DNA of 64,000 nt from Clostridiales bacterium (GTDB lineage: Bacteria > Bacillota > Clostridia > TANB77 > CAG-508): the NCBI GenBank assembly GCA_003534295.1, contig DPDV01000008.1:1-64000 (forward strand), written 5' to 3'. How positions within the stretch are numbered: position 1 is the first letter of the stretch; the number at the start of each line of letters is the position of its first letter. The translations under genes and the position numbers were made by a program. Of this stretch, positions 18,265 through 27,573 are shown in pieces. Under the pieces are notes generated by a model. It made no database searches. It saw nothing but the letters and a program-made list of their open reading frames with translations, and was not told the origin of the DNA.

Positions 18265-20853
18265 TTATTGTCCCGCAGTATTTGTTGTATTTGAATTTTC
18301 TGGTTTGTCATTTGGTTTGTCTGGTTCTTCTGGTTTGTCTGGTTCTTCTGGTTTCTCTGGTTCTGGCAATACTTTTTTGTTTATAAATATTGTTATAGAT
18401 GTTCCAGCATCTACAATTGTTCCTTCTTGTAAACTTTGTCTTAAAACAATTCCATCTTTTTCTGTTTTATTATCTTCATATACGAGTTGAATAGAAAATT
18501 GACTTAACAAACCTTTTGCTTCTTCTTCTGTTTTTCCTATTACTTGTGGAACCTTAATTTTTTCTACCACTGGTTTTGTATGTTTGTCACAAGTTGCAGT
18601 TGGAACATTATATTTATTTCCTGCACTTGTACTCCAATTTGGATTTTGCTCTCTTTCCGGTTTTGATGTATATATTTTTGTTTCTGTATTAGTGCAATAT
18701 TCTGTTGCTATTTTTCCCGTATCCTTGCATATTTTTAATTCAATATGTCCTTCACATGCTTTTGGAACTGTTCCATTTACAAAGTATTCATAATATGTGT
18801 TTTTGCATTTGTCTGTTGCAAATTTTCCTGACTGACTACATATTTTAGCTGACACAACTCCACTTGGTTTTTCAAACCTTTTAGTTTCTAAGTCCTTATG
18901 AACATCTTTCATTATTTCTCTCCATATGTCTCCTGATGGATTATTACCAACATATGGTTCTTTTTCGTTTTCATCATATCCATACCATGTTGCACCTGTA
19001 TAATATGGAGTAAATCCGCAATACCATCTATCTACATAATTATTTGTTGTTCCTGTTTTACCTGCTGAGTCCATTCCAGAAATTCTTCCGACATCTGCTA
19101 TTCCTGCATTTACAGAAGAAAGTAAAATACTTTGTACTATATATGCATTTTCTACAGATAGAACTCTTCTTTTTTCTTGTGTAGGCTTTAGTACTGTTTT
19201 TCCATTAGAGTCTTGAAGTTCTGTATAAAATATTGGTGTTATATATTCTCCATTATTTGCTATTGCTGCATATGCAGCTGCCATTTGAAGTGGAGAAGAC
19301 CCATGTGTACTTCCTCCAATAGCCAATGACAACATATTATCGTCTTCGTTATATGTATCTAGTCCCAAGGAATTTAAAAATTTTATAGAATTCTCTGGTC
19401 CTAAATTTGACATTATTTTTAAATTAATTATATTTGATGAGTTTTCAATTCCAAATCTTACTGATTTCAATCCACCATAACCTGTTGAATTTCCCGGTGC
19501 CCAGTTTCCAAAGTTAGTCCATGAATCATCATATACTGTTGCTGCAGTTATTACACCAGCATTTAGTCCTGCTGCCACAGCTGCTAATGGTTTCATTGTA
19601 GAACCACATTGTCTAAATGTTTGCGTAGCTCTGTTTAATCCTAATGGACTTGAGTCTGAGCCCAATCCTCCCATGGCTCCAACTACTTTTCCCGTTGTTT
19701 GTTCTATTATAGTCATTCCAGATTGAGTATGTTTATATTTTCCGTTTTCGTCTTTTGTTATTTTAGAATCAAATATGTATTTATCTCTTAAATATTCTTT
19801 TTCCATTCTTTCTTGAATGCTTGTTACTTGTGTTGTGTATAATTTATACCCTCCACTATATAATATTCTTCTTGCTTCTTTTATATTTACTTCTTTTTGT
19901 TCTGCTATATCCTCTGCAACTTGGTCTATAGCTGCTGCAGTATGGTATGATATATCAGTTGAATCTACTATTTCTCCTTTGGTAAATGTTAAACCCTTGT
20001 CTACGGTTGCTATTGCTTCATTATATTCTTCTTCTGTTTCTATCATTCCAAGTTCTTTCATCTTTACTAAAACAGTTTTAGTAACTTTTTTTATTGCTTC
20101 TTCATTGCCCTCTTCATATGGGTTATATGCATTTGGTGCACGATTTATGCCTGCTAAGAATGCTGCTTCTGCTAATGTTAACTCTGATGCAGATTTGTTA
20201 AAGTAATATTTTGATGCTTTTTCTACACCATATATATTTGTTCCTCCGCCCATAAATACTTGATTTAAATATGTCTCTAGTATTTGATTTTTTGATAGCA
20301 TTTGCTCTATTTGATATGCCCTTGACCATTCTCTTATTTTTCTTCTTACACCGGCTAGACCTTCATCTTCATCTTCTTTCATCATGTTTTTTACTAATTG
20401 TTGTGTTATTGTACTACCTCCATAAGAAGATTTGCCTCTGTGAATTATAAAGTTTACTATTGCTCCGGCTGTTCTTTTTAAATCAACACCTGAGTGTTTT
20501 TCAAAACGTTCATCTTCTATTGCTACAAACGCTTTTGGTATGTATTTTCCCATATCTGCTAATGATATTATCTTTCTATTTTCATCTCCTGATAACTCGC
20601 ATAAAAATTTTCCCTCTGAATCATAAACAGTAGTATTGTTATAACCTATAACTACATCTTCCTTAGTAATTTTCCATTTATCACTAAAGAATATCCCTGC
20701 AAATATTCCAATACCTGTTAATCCAATTATTACTAATGTTATAAATATTATTAATATTACTTTTTTTAATTTTGAATGTTTCTTTTTATCTTTTTTGTTT
20801 CTTTTTTTCCCTTTTATTTCATATTCATTTGTCTTTTTATTGTTGGATCTCAT
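18265..20853 (-). CDS. Class A penicillin-binding protein (transglycosylase/transpeptidase)
   Basis: An 862-residue bifunctional peptidoglycan synthase. A basic cytoplasmic tail and a membrane anchor (about 30-52) come first. The GT51 glycosyltransferase follows with EDERFEKHSG and SSYGGSTITQQLVKN (about 138). The transpeptidase has the SxxK motif STMKP (about 416), SSN, and KTGTTN (about 601). One PASTA-like segment follows (VPQVIGKTEEEAKGLLSQ, about 770). It ends in a Pro/Glu/Asp/Lys repeat tail (PEEPDKP units). PBP1A/PonA type. It lies 16 bp upstream of cysS. A PASTA-like domain suggests sensing of wall fragments. Confidence 0.95.
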   Translation of the reverse strand: MRSNNKKTNEYEIKGKKRNKKDKKKHSKLKKVILIIFITLVIIGLTGIGIFAGIFFSDKWKITKEDVVIGYNNTTVYDSEGKFLCELSGDENRKIISLADMGKYIPKAFVAIEDERFEKHSGVDLKRTAGAIVNFIIHRGKSSYGGSTITQQLVKNMMKEDEDEGLAGVRRKIREWSRAYQIEQMLSKNQILETYLNQVFMGGGTNIYGVEKASKYYFNKSASELTLAEAAFLAGINRAPNAYNPYEEGNEEAIKKVTKTVLVKMKELGMIETEEEYNEAIATVDKGLTFTKGEIVDSTDISYHTAAAIDQVAEDIAEQKEVNIKEARRILYSGGYKLYTTQVTSIQERMEKEYLRDKYIFDSKITKDENGKYKHTQSGMTIIEQTTGKVVGAMGGLGSDSSPLGLNRATQTFRQCGSTMKPLAAVAAGLNAGVITAATVYDDSWTNFGNWAPGNSTGYGGLKSVRFGIENSSNIINLKIMSNLGPENSIKFLNSLGLDTYNEDDNMLSLAIGGSTHGSSPLQMAAAYAAIANNGEYITPIFYTELQDSNGKTVLKPTQEKRRVLSVENAYIVQSILLSSVNAGIADVGRISGMDSAGKTGTTNNYVDRWYCGFTPYYTGATWYGYDENEKEPYVGNNPSGDIWREIMKDVHKDLETKRFEKPSGVVSAKICSQSGKFATDKCKNTYYEYFVNGTVPKACEGHIELKICKDTGKIATEYCTNTETKIYTSKPEREQNPNWSTSAGNKYNVPTATCDKHTKPVVEKIKVPQVIGKTEEEAKGLLSQFSIQLVYEDNKTEKDGIVLRQSLQEGTIVDAGTSITIFINKKVLPEPEKPEEPDKPEEPDKPNDKPENSNTTNTAGQ

Positions 20854-20981
20854 TTTTTATCTCATTCCTTTCTAAAGGCATTAATTTAGATGGAAAAAAC
20901 TTTCCTTCTCAATTAAAATATTACTAATATATTATATATTATAATATTAAAAATGAAAAGACTTTTGACAAAATTTTAATC

Positions 20982-21630
20982 TTATTGCAGTTCTTCTAAT
21001 ACGTCTTCTATAGACATTACAATTTTTGCGCCATCTTTTATTAGTTTATTAGTTCCTGTAGAGAACTCACTTGTTATATTTCCGCGGTATTACAAAGATT
21101 TCTTTTCCTTGTTCTAAACCATACCCTACTGTTATTAATGTTCCACTTCTTTCTTTGGCTTCTATTACAAGTATTCCATCTGATAATCCACTTATTATTC
21201 TATTTCTAATGGGAAAGTTTGTCTTTTCCGGCTTTGTTCCTATTGGAAATTCTGTTATTATTGCTCCTCCCTTTTCTATTATTGCCTTGCATAGTTTTTT
21301 GTTTTCCGCAGGATATATCTTATCCAATCCACTCCCCAAAACTGCTATTGTTTTACCATTTGCCATAAGACTGCCTATATGTGAATATGTGTCTATTCCT
21401 CTTGCTAAACCACTAATTATGTTTATTCCTTTTTTTGATAATTCATATCCAAACTTTTTTGCCATATTTGCTCCATATGTTGAACAATTTCTGCATCCTA
21501 CTATTGCAATACTATTTTCATTAAGTATCTCTGAATTTCCCAATACATATAGTTCTTGAGGCGGTGCATATATTTTTTTTAATTTTTTAGGGTATTCCTT
21601 TTCATTAATCTTTATTATTTTATATTCCAT
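20982..21630 (-). pseudogene. dprA: DprA-like DNA-processing protein, short form with frameshift
   Basis: DprA binds incoming single-stranded DNA and loads RecA in transformation. The Rossmann core is clear: SIAIVGCRNCSTYG, ISGLARGIDTYSH, IAVLGSGLDKIYP, GAIITEFPIGTKP, FPIRNRIISGLS, ERSGTLITV. Frame 1 runs 187 residues to a stop at 21067. A 1-nt shift at 21082-21087 (CCG-C-GGA) restores VIPGNI and continues with STGTNKLIKDGAKIV...EDVLEELQ to a TAA at 20982. Even repaired, it is only about 220 residues and lacks the usual N-terminal SAM and C-terminal winged-helix domains. It may be a true lesion or a sequencing error. Confidence 0.85.
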
Positions 21631-21708
21631 TTTTTAATTAATTCCTTTCTCTAATTGAATATTTAACCTATTTTTTATCATTGCATCAAAAAAGAGGACT
21701 ATTAAGTT

Positions 21709-22563
21709 TTAGCCCCCTATATTTTGTTGTTTTGCTGCTTTTATTACATTATTAAGTAACATTGCAATTGTCATAGGTCCAACACCGCCTGGTACTGGCG
21801 ATATATATTGTACCTTTTGTGAAACTTCGTCAAATTTCACATCTCCTACCAATTTTCCTTCCTCATTTCTGTTTATTCCTATATCTATTACTGTTGCTCC
21901 TTCTTTTACCATTTTAGCAGTTACAAATTCTGGTTTGCCAATTGCCACCAACAATATGTCTGCTTGTCTTGTTATTTCTTCCAAATTTTGGGTTTTAGAA
22001 TGACAAACTGTTACTGTTGCATCCTTGTTTAACAAGCATTGTGCTAATGGTTTTCCAACAATATTACTTCTTCCTATTACTACTGCATTCTTTCCTTCTA
22101 TTTTTATATTGTTATCCTCTAGCATTTTTATAACTCCATATGGTGTACAAGAAATAAATGTATCTTCTCCTATCATTAATTTTCCAATATTTATTGGGTT
22201 AAATCCATCCACATCTTTTTGGCAGTTTATGGTATTAAATGCTTTTCTAATGTCCAAATGTTTTGGTATTGGACTTTGTAATAATATTCCATGTATATCT
22301 TTTCTATTATTAAGTTTTTCTATTATTGCTAGAAGTTGTTGCATAGTTATATCTTCTTTTAGAATAAACTCTTCAAATTCTATACCTACTTCGTTACATG
22401 CTTTGCTTTTGTTTCGAACATATACTTCCGATGCCTTATCATTTCCTACCATTATAACCGCTAATTTAGGACAAATTTCTTCTTGTTTTAGACTATTTAC
22501 TTCTTCTTTTAACTTTTTCATTATTTTACTAGCCAACAATTTACCATCTATTATATTTGCCAT
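21709..22563 (-). CDS. folD: Bifunctional methylenetetrahydrofolate dehydrogenase/cyclohydrolase
   Basis: A 284-residue enzyme interconverting 5,10-methylene-THF and 10-formyl-THF with NADP. Motifs: YVRNKSKACNEVGIE with the catalytic Lys (about 52-56), GILLQSPIPKHLD (about 90), KDVDGFNPINIGKL (about 118), GRSNIVGKPLAQCLLN (about 165) and PVPGGVGPMTIAMLL near the end. The start is ATG at 22561-22563 after GAAAAGGG. A longer in-frame reading to 22626 would run through the terminator of the upstream gene and is rejected. Confidence 0.97.
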   Translation of the reverse strand: MANIIDGKLLASKIMKKLKEEVNSLKQEEICPKLAVIMVGNDKASEVYVRNKSKACNEVGIEFEEFILKEDITMQQLLAIIEKLNNRKDIHGILLQSPIPKHLDIRKAFNTINCQKDVDGFNPINIGKLMIGEDTFISCTPYGVIKMLEDNNIKIEGKNAVVIGRSNIVGKPLAQCLLNKDATVTVCHSKTQNLEEITRQADILLVAIGKPEFVTAKMVKEGATVIDIGINRNEEGKLVGDVKFDEVSQKVQYISPVPGGVGPMTIAMLLNNVIKAAKQQNIGG

Positions 22564-22582
22564 TTTTTTACCCTTTTCAATA

Positions 22583-22622
22583 AAAAATCTTGCATATATT
22601 TTACAATATGCAAGATTTTTTT
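22583..22622 (-). terminator. Intrinsic terminator after the small membrane protein gene
   Basis: AAATCTTGCATAT / ATATGCAAGATTT stem with an 8-nt loop and T-run. It lies between the 22640 gene and folD. Confidence 0.85.
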
Positions 22623-22639
22623 TCAATATCTTTTTTTAA

Positions 22640-22864
22640 TTAACAACATTTTATTTTACAGCATAACAATTGTACAACTCTAATTATAATAAATAGTACA
22701 AATACTGTTATTAATACTATAAATCCACCTGTTCCTATTACTGTTGCCAATTCTGTTGCTCCGCCTACCAAAACTCCTATTACAAAAGTTAGTAAAATGG
22801 AAATTATAAATATTACTATATCTATGCAACATCTGAATGCTCTTCTGCAGTTATTTTCTAGCAT
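22640..22864 (-). CDS. Small two-helix membrane protein with Cys-rich ends
   Basis: A 74-residue protein with a strong AGGAGGT site 7 nt before the ATG and its own terminator, so it is a real gene despite its size. Two membrane segments (about 14-35 and 42-64) are separated by a Gly-rich turn (VGGATELATVIGTGG). Cysteines cluster at both ends: N-terminal NNCRRAFRCC and C-terminal LLCCKIKCC. I do not recognise the family. The six Cys on the cytoplasmic side suggest metal binding or disulfide/acyl modification, but that is inference. Confidence 0.75.
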   Translation of the reverse strand: MLENNCRRAFRCCIDIVIFIISILLTFVIGVLVGGATELATVIGTGGFIVLITVFVLFIIIRVVQLLCCKIKCC

Positions 22865-22965
22865 ATTTTCTACCTCCTCAATAGTATTGTTTTTAATACT
22901 ATTAATATATAATATGCTTTCTTCGATTTTATTCTACATTATTTTTGTACTATATATTAAAATAT

Positions 22966-23775
22966 TTATACATATTTTTCAATTTCTAACACTATCTTAT
23001 CTTTTTTTGTTCTTGACAAAATTGTGTTTATCTTGAATCTTCCCTTGCCTCTTATTGTAATCATATCTTGTTCTTTTAATAGTTTGGAATTTTTTGTTTC
23101 TAATTTATGATTTACAAATACCCTCTCTTGCTTTATTATTTCACTTGCTTTCGCTCTTGAACATCTTATACCTTCTGAAACAATGCAATCTAATCTCATT
23201 TGAGGAATTATTACTTGAACTTTCTGAGTTATTGTTTCTATTTCTTCAAGGTCTTTTATATCTTTAATATCTATTTGGCTCTTGCCAAATCTGGTTAATT
23301 GTCCTAAATTTGTAAGCAAATATTCTTCTATTTCTTTTAAAACAATTATATCTGCTCCATCATTTCTAACAAATATATCTCCTACTTTTTCCCTTTTTAC
23401 TCCTAATTTTATAATAGCCCCTAAATAATCTCTATGATTATATTCGCCTTTCAATTCATTTGGCAAATTTACGTTCACAATGCTTAATAGTTTTTCTGCA
23501 ACATCTTCTTTTTTTAATATTCCTTCTAGCTTTTCTGGATATAATATTAAAATTTCTCTTTCTGCTGTCTCACTTCCACCCCAAAAAGTATAATTACTAA
23601 ATTCTATGTTCCTTAGTAAATCTTTTACTAATTCCTTTTGATATAAGTCTAAAAAGTCCGTATTTTCTATAGTATTTCTATTTAATGTAAATTCTATTTT
23701 ATCCATTACTTTAGCCATAAGTATCTTTTCATCTTCATTTGAATATCTATTTAATATTTCTTTTTTGTTCATCAA
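22966..23775 (-). CDS. ylmH: YlmH-type S4-domain RNA-binding protein
   Basis: A 269-residue protein of the YlmH family. It contains the N-terminal region with SNYTFWGGSETAEREIL (about 60-80), and the C-terminal S4 domain with LDCIVSEGIRCSRAKASEIIKQERVFVNHK (about 197-226; family motif split here). In Bacillus and pneumococcus YlmH lies in the division cluster and has been linked to ribosome rescue. Here it is alone, before a divergent tRNA-Gln gene. Length is normal. Confidence 0.9.
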   Translation of the reverse strand: MMNKKEILNRYSNEDEKILMAKVMDKIEFTLNRNTIENTDFLDLYQKELVKDLLRNIEFSNYTFWGGSETAEREILILYPEKLEGILKKEDVAEKLLSIVNVNLPNELKGEYNHRDYLGAIIKLGVKREKVGDIFVRNDGADIIVLKEIEEYLLTNLGQLTRFGKSQIDIKDIKDLEEIETITQKVQVIIPQMRLDCIVSEGIRCSRAKASEIIKQERVFVNHKLETKNSKLLKEQDMITIRGKGRFKINTILSRTKKDKIVLEIEKYV

Positions 23776-23854
23776 AATTCCACTCTTTCTATATATAATT
23801 AATTAATATTACTAAATATTAACTATAATTATAATAACATATCTTGTCAATATA

Positions 23855-23883
23855 TAGACATTTTAATAAAAGTGTGCTATTAT
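23855..23883 (+). promoter_or_regulatory. Promoter of tRNA-Gln
   Basis: TAGACA (23855-23860), 17 bp, TATTAT (23878-23883), 20 bp before the tRNA 5' end. Confidence 0.65.
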
Positions 23884-23903
23884 AGTATACATAGAAAAAA
23901 CAT

Positions 23904-23978
23904 TGGGGTATCGCCAAGCGGTAAGGCATCGGACTCTGACTCCGACATTCCTGTGTTCGAATCACAGTACCCCAACCA
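23904..23978 (+). tRNA. tRNA-Gln (anticodon CTG)
   Basis: Complete cloverleaf. The acceptor stem is TGGGGTA/TACCCCA with an encoded CCA, and the D-arm contains AGCGGTAAGGC. The anticodon stem TCGGA/TCCGA closes loop CTCTGAC, giving anticodon CTG (reads CAG). The T-loop is GTTCGAATC. The 3' half from the anticodon loop onward is part of the attachment site of the integrated element. Confidence 0.95.
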
Positions 23979-24009
23979 CAAAGCAACTAGTTAATTTGAC
24001 TAGTTGCTT
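23934..24009 (+). repeat. Left attachment site (attL), 76-bp direct repeat
   Basis: Identical over 76 bp to 33650-33725. It covers the tRNA-Gln anticodon loop, T-arm and CCA end, plus the following hairpin CAACTAGT/ACTAGTTG, which is the tRNA terminator. Site-specific recombinases commonly target tRNA 3' ends; the duplication marks both borders of the element. Confidence 0.93.
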
Positions 24010-24051
24010 TGTTTTACAAAACAACTTAAGTCAAAACACTGTTGCTCCTTG

Positions 24052-24098
24052 TTTCGCGAAAAAAATCGTTCACTGTGTTCACTAACAATTTTTCGCGA
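24052..24098 (-). terminator. Hairpin downstream of the integrase
   Basis: TCGCGAAAAA-type arms at 24053-24066 and 24088-24098 enclose a loop with a repeated GTTCAC. A T-rich arm on the minus strand fits termination of the integrase transcript before attL. Confidence 0.55.
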
Positions 24099-24104
24099 GG
24101 TATA

Positions 24105-25279
24105 TTATTCTGCGAATGTTAAAGTATTTGAAAGAACATTTGCAGACTTATTTTTTGTATCTTTTTCTAAATGGGCATAAATATTAGCAGTAGTAGAATA
24201 AGTAGAATGTCCAAGCCAATCTTGAATTTCTTTCATAGGTATTCCTTTAGCAAGTAAAAGACTAGCACAAGAATGCCTTAATCCATGAAAAGTAATTTTT
24301 CTTAAAACATCTTTATTCTTTTTCATAATCAAAGTAAAATGGTCTGTAACATATTCTGGTCTAAATAATTTGTCAGTAGAATCGACGCATACATAATCTA
24401 AATATTGTTTATTATAACTGTTTCCACATAATTTTTCATTTTCATCAATTTGTTTCTTGTGTTCTTTTAGAAGAACGATAATCTCATCAACTAATGGTAA
24501 AGTTCTATAACTAGATTGATTTTTAGTTTTATCCTTCAAAAGAATAACTCTTTTATTATCTTTTCTGGTTTCAATGGCTTTGTGTTTGATGGTAATTGTT
24601 TTATCTTCAAAATTAAATGCATCCCATCTTAAACCTAAAACTTCACTTCTTCGCAATCCATAAAAACTAGCAAGATAAATAACTATTTTTAAAGGATCAT
24701 CTTTTATTAAGCTAAAAAGTGTATTAAGTTCAGCCTTAGAATAAAAAGTACCAATATACTGTTCTTTTTTCGGTCTTTCAATTTTATCAGCAGGATTACT
24801 TAATATTAAGTCTAATTTTAGAGCAGTTTGCAATGATTTTCTTATAACATTATGATAATGTAATACTGTATTTCCGGTTAATTTTTTTCATATAAAGTAG
24901 TATAAAATTCTTGAATATGAACAGGTTTTAAATCTTTAAGTAGTAATTATTCATCTTCAAAATAATCGCAAATTTTATTCACTATAACTTTATAAGAATC
25001 ATAAGTGTTTTCTTCAATAGTATTTTTAATATCTAGCAACCATTCTTTAAGATATAAAGTAAATAATTTTTTATTGTTCTTTGATGTAGTACAATTAATA
25101 GTTTCTTTAAAATCTGCTAAAATTTCTTGCATTTTTTGATTTGCTAAACGTTTATTATTACCTTTTTCAGATAGTCCTGTTGAAACCCATTTTTGTTTTC
25201 TTTTACCATTAATATCTTTATAATTTAAAACAACTTGATAAATATTATTTTTTATTTGTAGGCTTGCTGTTATATTCAT
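24105..25279 (-). pseudogene. Tyrosine-family integrase, disrupted
   Basis: A phage-type site-specific recombinase that would insert the element at tRNA-Gln. The N-terminal part (25279-24947) has the arm-binding-like start and the core-binding (SAM-like) segment LYLKEWLLDIKNTI. An in-frame TAA at 24947-24949 interrupts it. The same frame continues LLLKDLKPVHIQEFYTTLYEK until a T7 run (A7 in sense) at 24882-24888, where a 1-nt shift is needed to enter the catalytic part. That part (24833-24105) keeps all active-site residues: Arg in GLRRSEVLGLRW, HGLRHS, GHS and Tyr in IYAHLE. Two independent lesions make it a pseudogene unless the sequence is wrong. Confidence 0.9.
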
Positions 25280-25304
25280 TAAAACTCCTTTCTTTTCTCA
25301 TAAC

Positions 25305-25368
25305 AGACTAGATTTAACCTACTATTGATATTGGTATAATACCATGTTTATAACTTTAAATCCAGTCT
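25305..25368. promoter_or_regulatory. Dyad between excisionase-like and integrase genes
   Basis: A 13-nt inverted repeat with one mismatch (AGACTAGATTTAA at 25305-25317; TTAAATCCAGTCT at 25356-25368) encloses a perfect inner palindrome TGGTATAATACCA (25332-25344). It is a candidate operator, attenuator or recombination-directionality site controlling integrase expression. Confidence 0.5.
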
Positions 25369-25579
25369 ATATTTCATTTTGATTTGTTAAATATGCTATA
25401 ACATTTCTTTTTGGTATTTTGTATTGTCTACCAACTTTAAGTGCTTTTATTGTTTTATTTCGTACTAATCTATAAGCAAGAGTTATACCAATTCCAAGCA
25501 TTTCCTTTAATTGATTGATATTTACTAAATCTGGATATGAAGTAAACATCATTTCATAATTTTCTTTAATACTTCCCAT
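25367..25579 (-). CDS. Excisionase-like helix-turn-helix protein
   Basis: A 70-residue MerR/HTH_17-type DNA-binding protein. The sequence VNINQLKEMLGIGITLAYRLV forms the helix-turn-helix (split here; residues about 19-39). It is followed by the wing KALKVGRQYKIPKRNVIAYL (about 45-64). Such proteins beside tyrosine integrases act as recombination directionality factors. GGAG lies 8-9 nt before the ATG. It is upstream of the integrase on the same strand. Intact. Confidence 0.85.
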   Translation of the reverse strand: MGSIKENYEMMFTSYPDLVNINQLKEMLGIGITLAYRLVRNKTIKALKVGRQYKIPKRNVIAYLTNQNEI

Positions 25580-25646
25580 AGGGCAGATCTCCTTTCTTTA
25601 AAATTTAAAATAAAAAAGACTTATTAAACAATTTTAATAAATCTCA

Positions 25647-26115
25647 TTAATAACTATAAACACATCTATTTTTATATTTCTGTGCAGGTATTTTAATATT
25701 CATATTTACTGATTTTGGAACATCAAATCCAACTTTCAATTTTCTATCTATTACTAAGTTTCCTTTATTATTAGTATGATAAGCAGATGAATTCCATTTT
25801 ACAAAAACATAATTTGAAATGTTACTATTACTAAACGATAGTTACATTGAATCTTGAATTTGTTGTGCTATCATTTGCTCGTAACTGTTGTCATCTTTCT
25901 TTGGTCTATTATAAGTTTTAAAATATTCTTGTAAATAAATTTTTCTATTTTCAGAATTTTCTTTTTTGCGTTTTTCTTTTTCTTCTTTATTTCTTTGTTC
26001 TTACTACCTTTGAAACATATTGAGTAGTAGTACCAACAATTCCTGCTATTTTATTTTGTTTCAAATGTTGATTATAATATAAATCTAAAATCTTCTCTTT
26101 ATTACTCATATTCAT
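25647..26115 (-). pseudogene. HTH-domain gene of the mobile element, disrupted
   Basis: The start ATG follows AAGGAGG. The N-terminal 40 residues form a Trp-repressor/sigma-like helix-turn-helix (NKEKILDLYYNQHLKQNKIA; GIVGTTTQYVSKVV). Frame 1 then stops at 25987-25989. A shift in the 25990-26006 region opens the next part: a Lys/Glu-rich linker, then YLQEYFKTYNRPKKDDNSYE. An in-frame TAA at 25842-25844 breaks it again before the C-terminal domain (SNYVFVKWNSSAYHTNN; VGFDVPKSVNMNIKIPA), which ends at 25647. About 155 residues when repaired. The family name is not known to me; its position suggests an element regulator. Confidence 0.75.
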
Positions 26116-26211
26116 TTAGCCTCCTTCTATGGTTGATTTTTTGTTTGTAAAATTTTTGACATAAGTATCCTATAGGAACTTACATTTTATAATTAACTTT
26201 TTATTTCATTG

Positions 26212-26240
26212 TTGACATTTTTTACTATATGTTGTATTAT
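26212..26240 (+). promoter_or_regulatory. Promoter of the DUF6076-like gene
   Basis: TTGACA (26212-26217), 17 bp, TATTAT (26235-26240), with an overlapping TATAAT. It lies in the divergent region between the broken HTH gene and the cargo genes. Confidence 0.7.
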
Positions 26241-26353
26241 AATATTGTGAAAAATCTTACAATGAAATTTGATATTGTTGTCATATAATCATAATTTATA
26301 TTTGTCAATACAATTTTAAATGTTTTACTAAAATTTTTTTGGAGGAAATAGAA

Positions 26354-27484
26354 ATGAAAGAGTTACCTTCACATTTAGTATCAGAAGATTTTTATATATG
26401 GTTTAATATAAAGGAAAAAGAAGAATATTACTCAACACCATTATATTTATATAATGTACTGAGAAAAGATACAGACAAAGAAAATGATGAAGAAAAGACG
26501 AGAGATGAAACAAGAGTATATTTAAAGTTGGAAAAAGATATTTCTAAAACAAAATTAAATAGAAAAAAGGAAATTATAAAACATCCTTCAACTATTTATA
26601 TTCATTATGCAGAAAGTATAGGAATGTTACTAATTAATTTTTTAAATGCTGACTTTTCTTCTTTTGCATCTGCATATAATACTTTCTTTTATGCCTATGG
26701 TTTTGAACTTATAAAAGAATATGTACCTTACATATATTCGAAAAATGATGAATTTATAACAGATATAGAATTTATGGATATGTTAGAAGATATTTATAAT
26801 ACATGTTTAGATGATTTATTAGAATGGCAAGATAATTTTAGAAAATGTGTAGATTTTGTATATAACTTAAATGGAAATGAAGAATATAAGGAACAGTCTA
26901 TATCTTCAAAGTTTGTTGCATACGCAATAAAAAACGATATTTATACATATTCTCAAGATGTGGAAGTAATTTTAGACAATTATATAAATATACATAATCG
27001 TCATCACAATGAGAGTATTGAACATTTGATGAAAGGTATTGAAGATAAAAACCCAAACTTAGAATTGCATAATGTTTATACAAGTACAAAATTAAGAAGT
27101 ATTTGCTTTACAATATTAGATCAACTTGTAAGACAAGAAAATCTACCAATTAAAACTTGCCAAATTTGTGGTAGGTACTTTATTCCAACATTTAGGCAAA
27201 ATGAAATATATTGTGATTTACCCAATGTTGATGGTAGTGCAACTTGTAGAGAAAAAGGTGCAACTATAAATTATAAAAAGAATTTGGAGAGTGTTCCTGC
27301 TTTAGGTTTATATAGAAAGATGTATCAACAGAAGGTTATGGTGGTTTATAGGAATAAAGAAGATAAAAAGATAAAGAAAGATTTTGATAAATGGAAAAAG
27401 GAAGCACAAGATAAAATTAAGCTATTTAAGCAAGGTAAACTTGAAGAAGATAAATTATATAATTGGATGATTGAGAATAAATAA
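26354..27484 (+). CDS. DUF6076-like protein with C-terminal zinc ribbon
   Basis: A 376-residue cytoplasmic cargo protein. The ATG is 8 nt after TTGGAGG; an in-frame TTG at 26339 lies inside that site and is not the start. The N-terminal two-thirds are helical without clear motifs. The C-terminal region has the pattern KTCQICGRYFIP, then YCD and ATCREKGA (about residues 267-305), a four-Cys zinc ribbon as in DUF6076 proteins. The function of this family is unknown to me. It is common in accessory regions of gut Firmicutes, so it could be a regulator or a defence component. AT-rich codons match the host, unlike leuS. Confidence 0.75.
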   Translation: MKELPSHLVSEDFYIWFNIKEKEEYYSTPLYLYNVLRKDTDKENDEEKTRDETRVYLKLEKDISKTKLNRKKEIIKHPSTIYIHYAESIGMLLINFLNADFSSFASAYNTFFYAYGFELIKEYVPYIYSKNDEFITDIEFMDMLEDIYNTCLDDLLEWQDNFRKCVDFVYNLNGNEEYKEQSISSKFVAYAIKNDIYTYSQDVEVILDNYINIHNRHHNESIEHLMKGIEDKNPNLELHNVYTSTKLRSICFTILDQLVRQENLPIKTCQICGRYFIPTFRQNEIYCDLPNVDGSATCREKGATINYKKNLESVPALGLYRKMYQQKVMVVYRNKEDKKIKKDFDKWKKEAQDKIKLFKQGKLEEDKLYNWMIENK

Positions 27485-27573
27485 TATAAATATCATATAT
27501 AATGTGTTTTACAAAAGTACAATTATATGATATATTAATATTATTAATTTTATAAATTGTAAAGAGGATAAAT

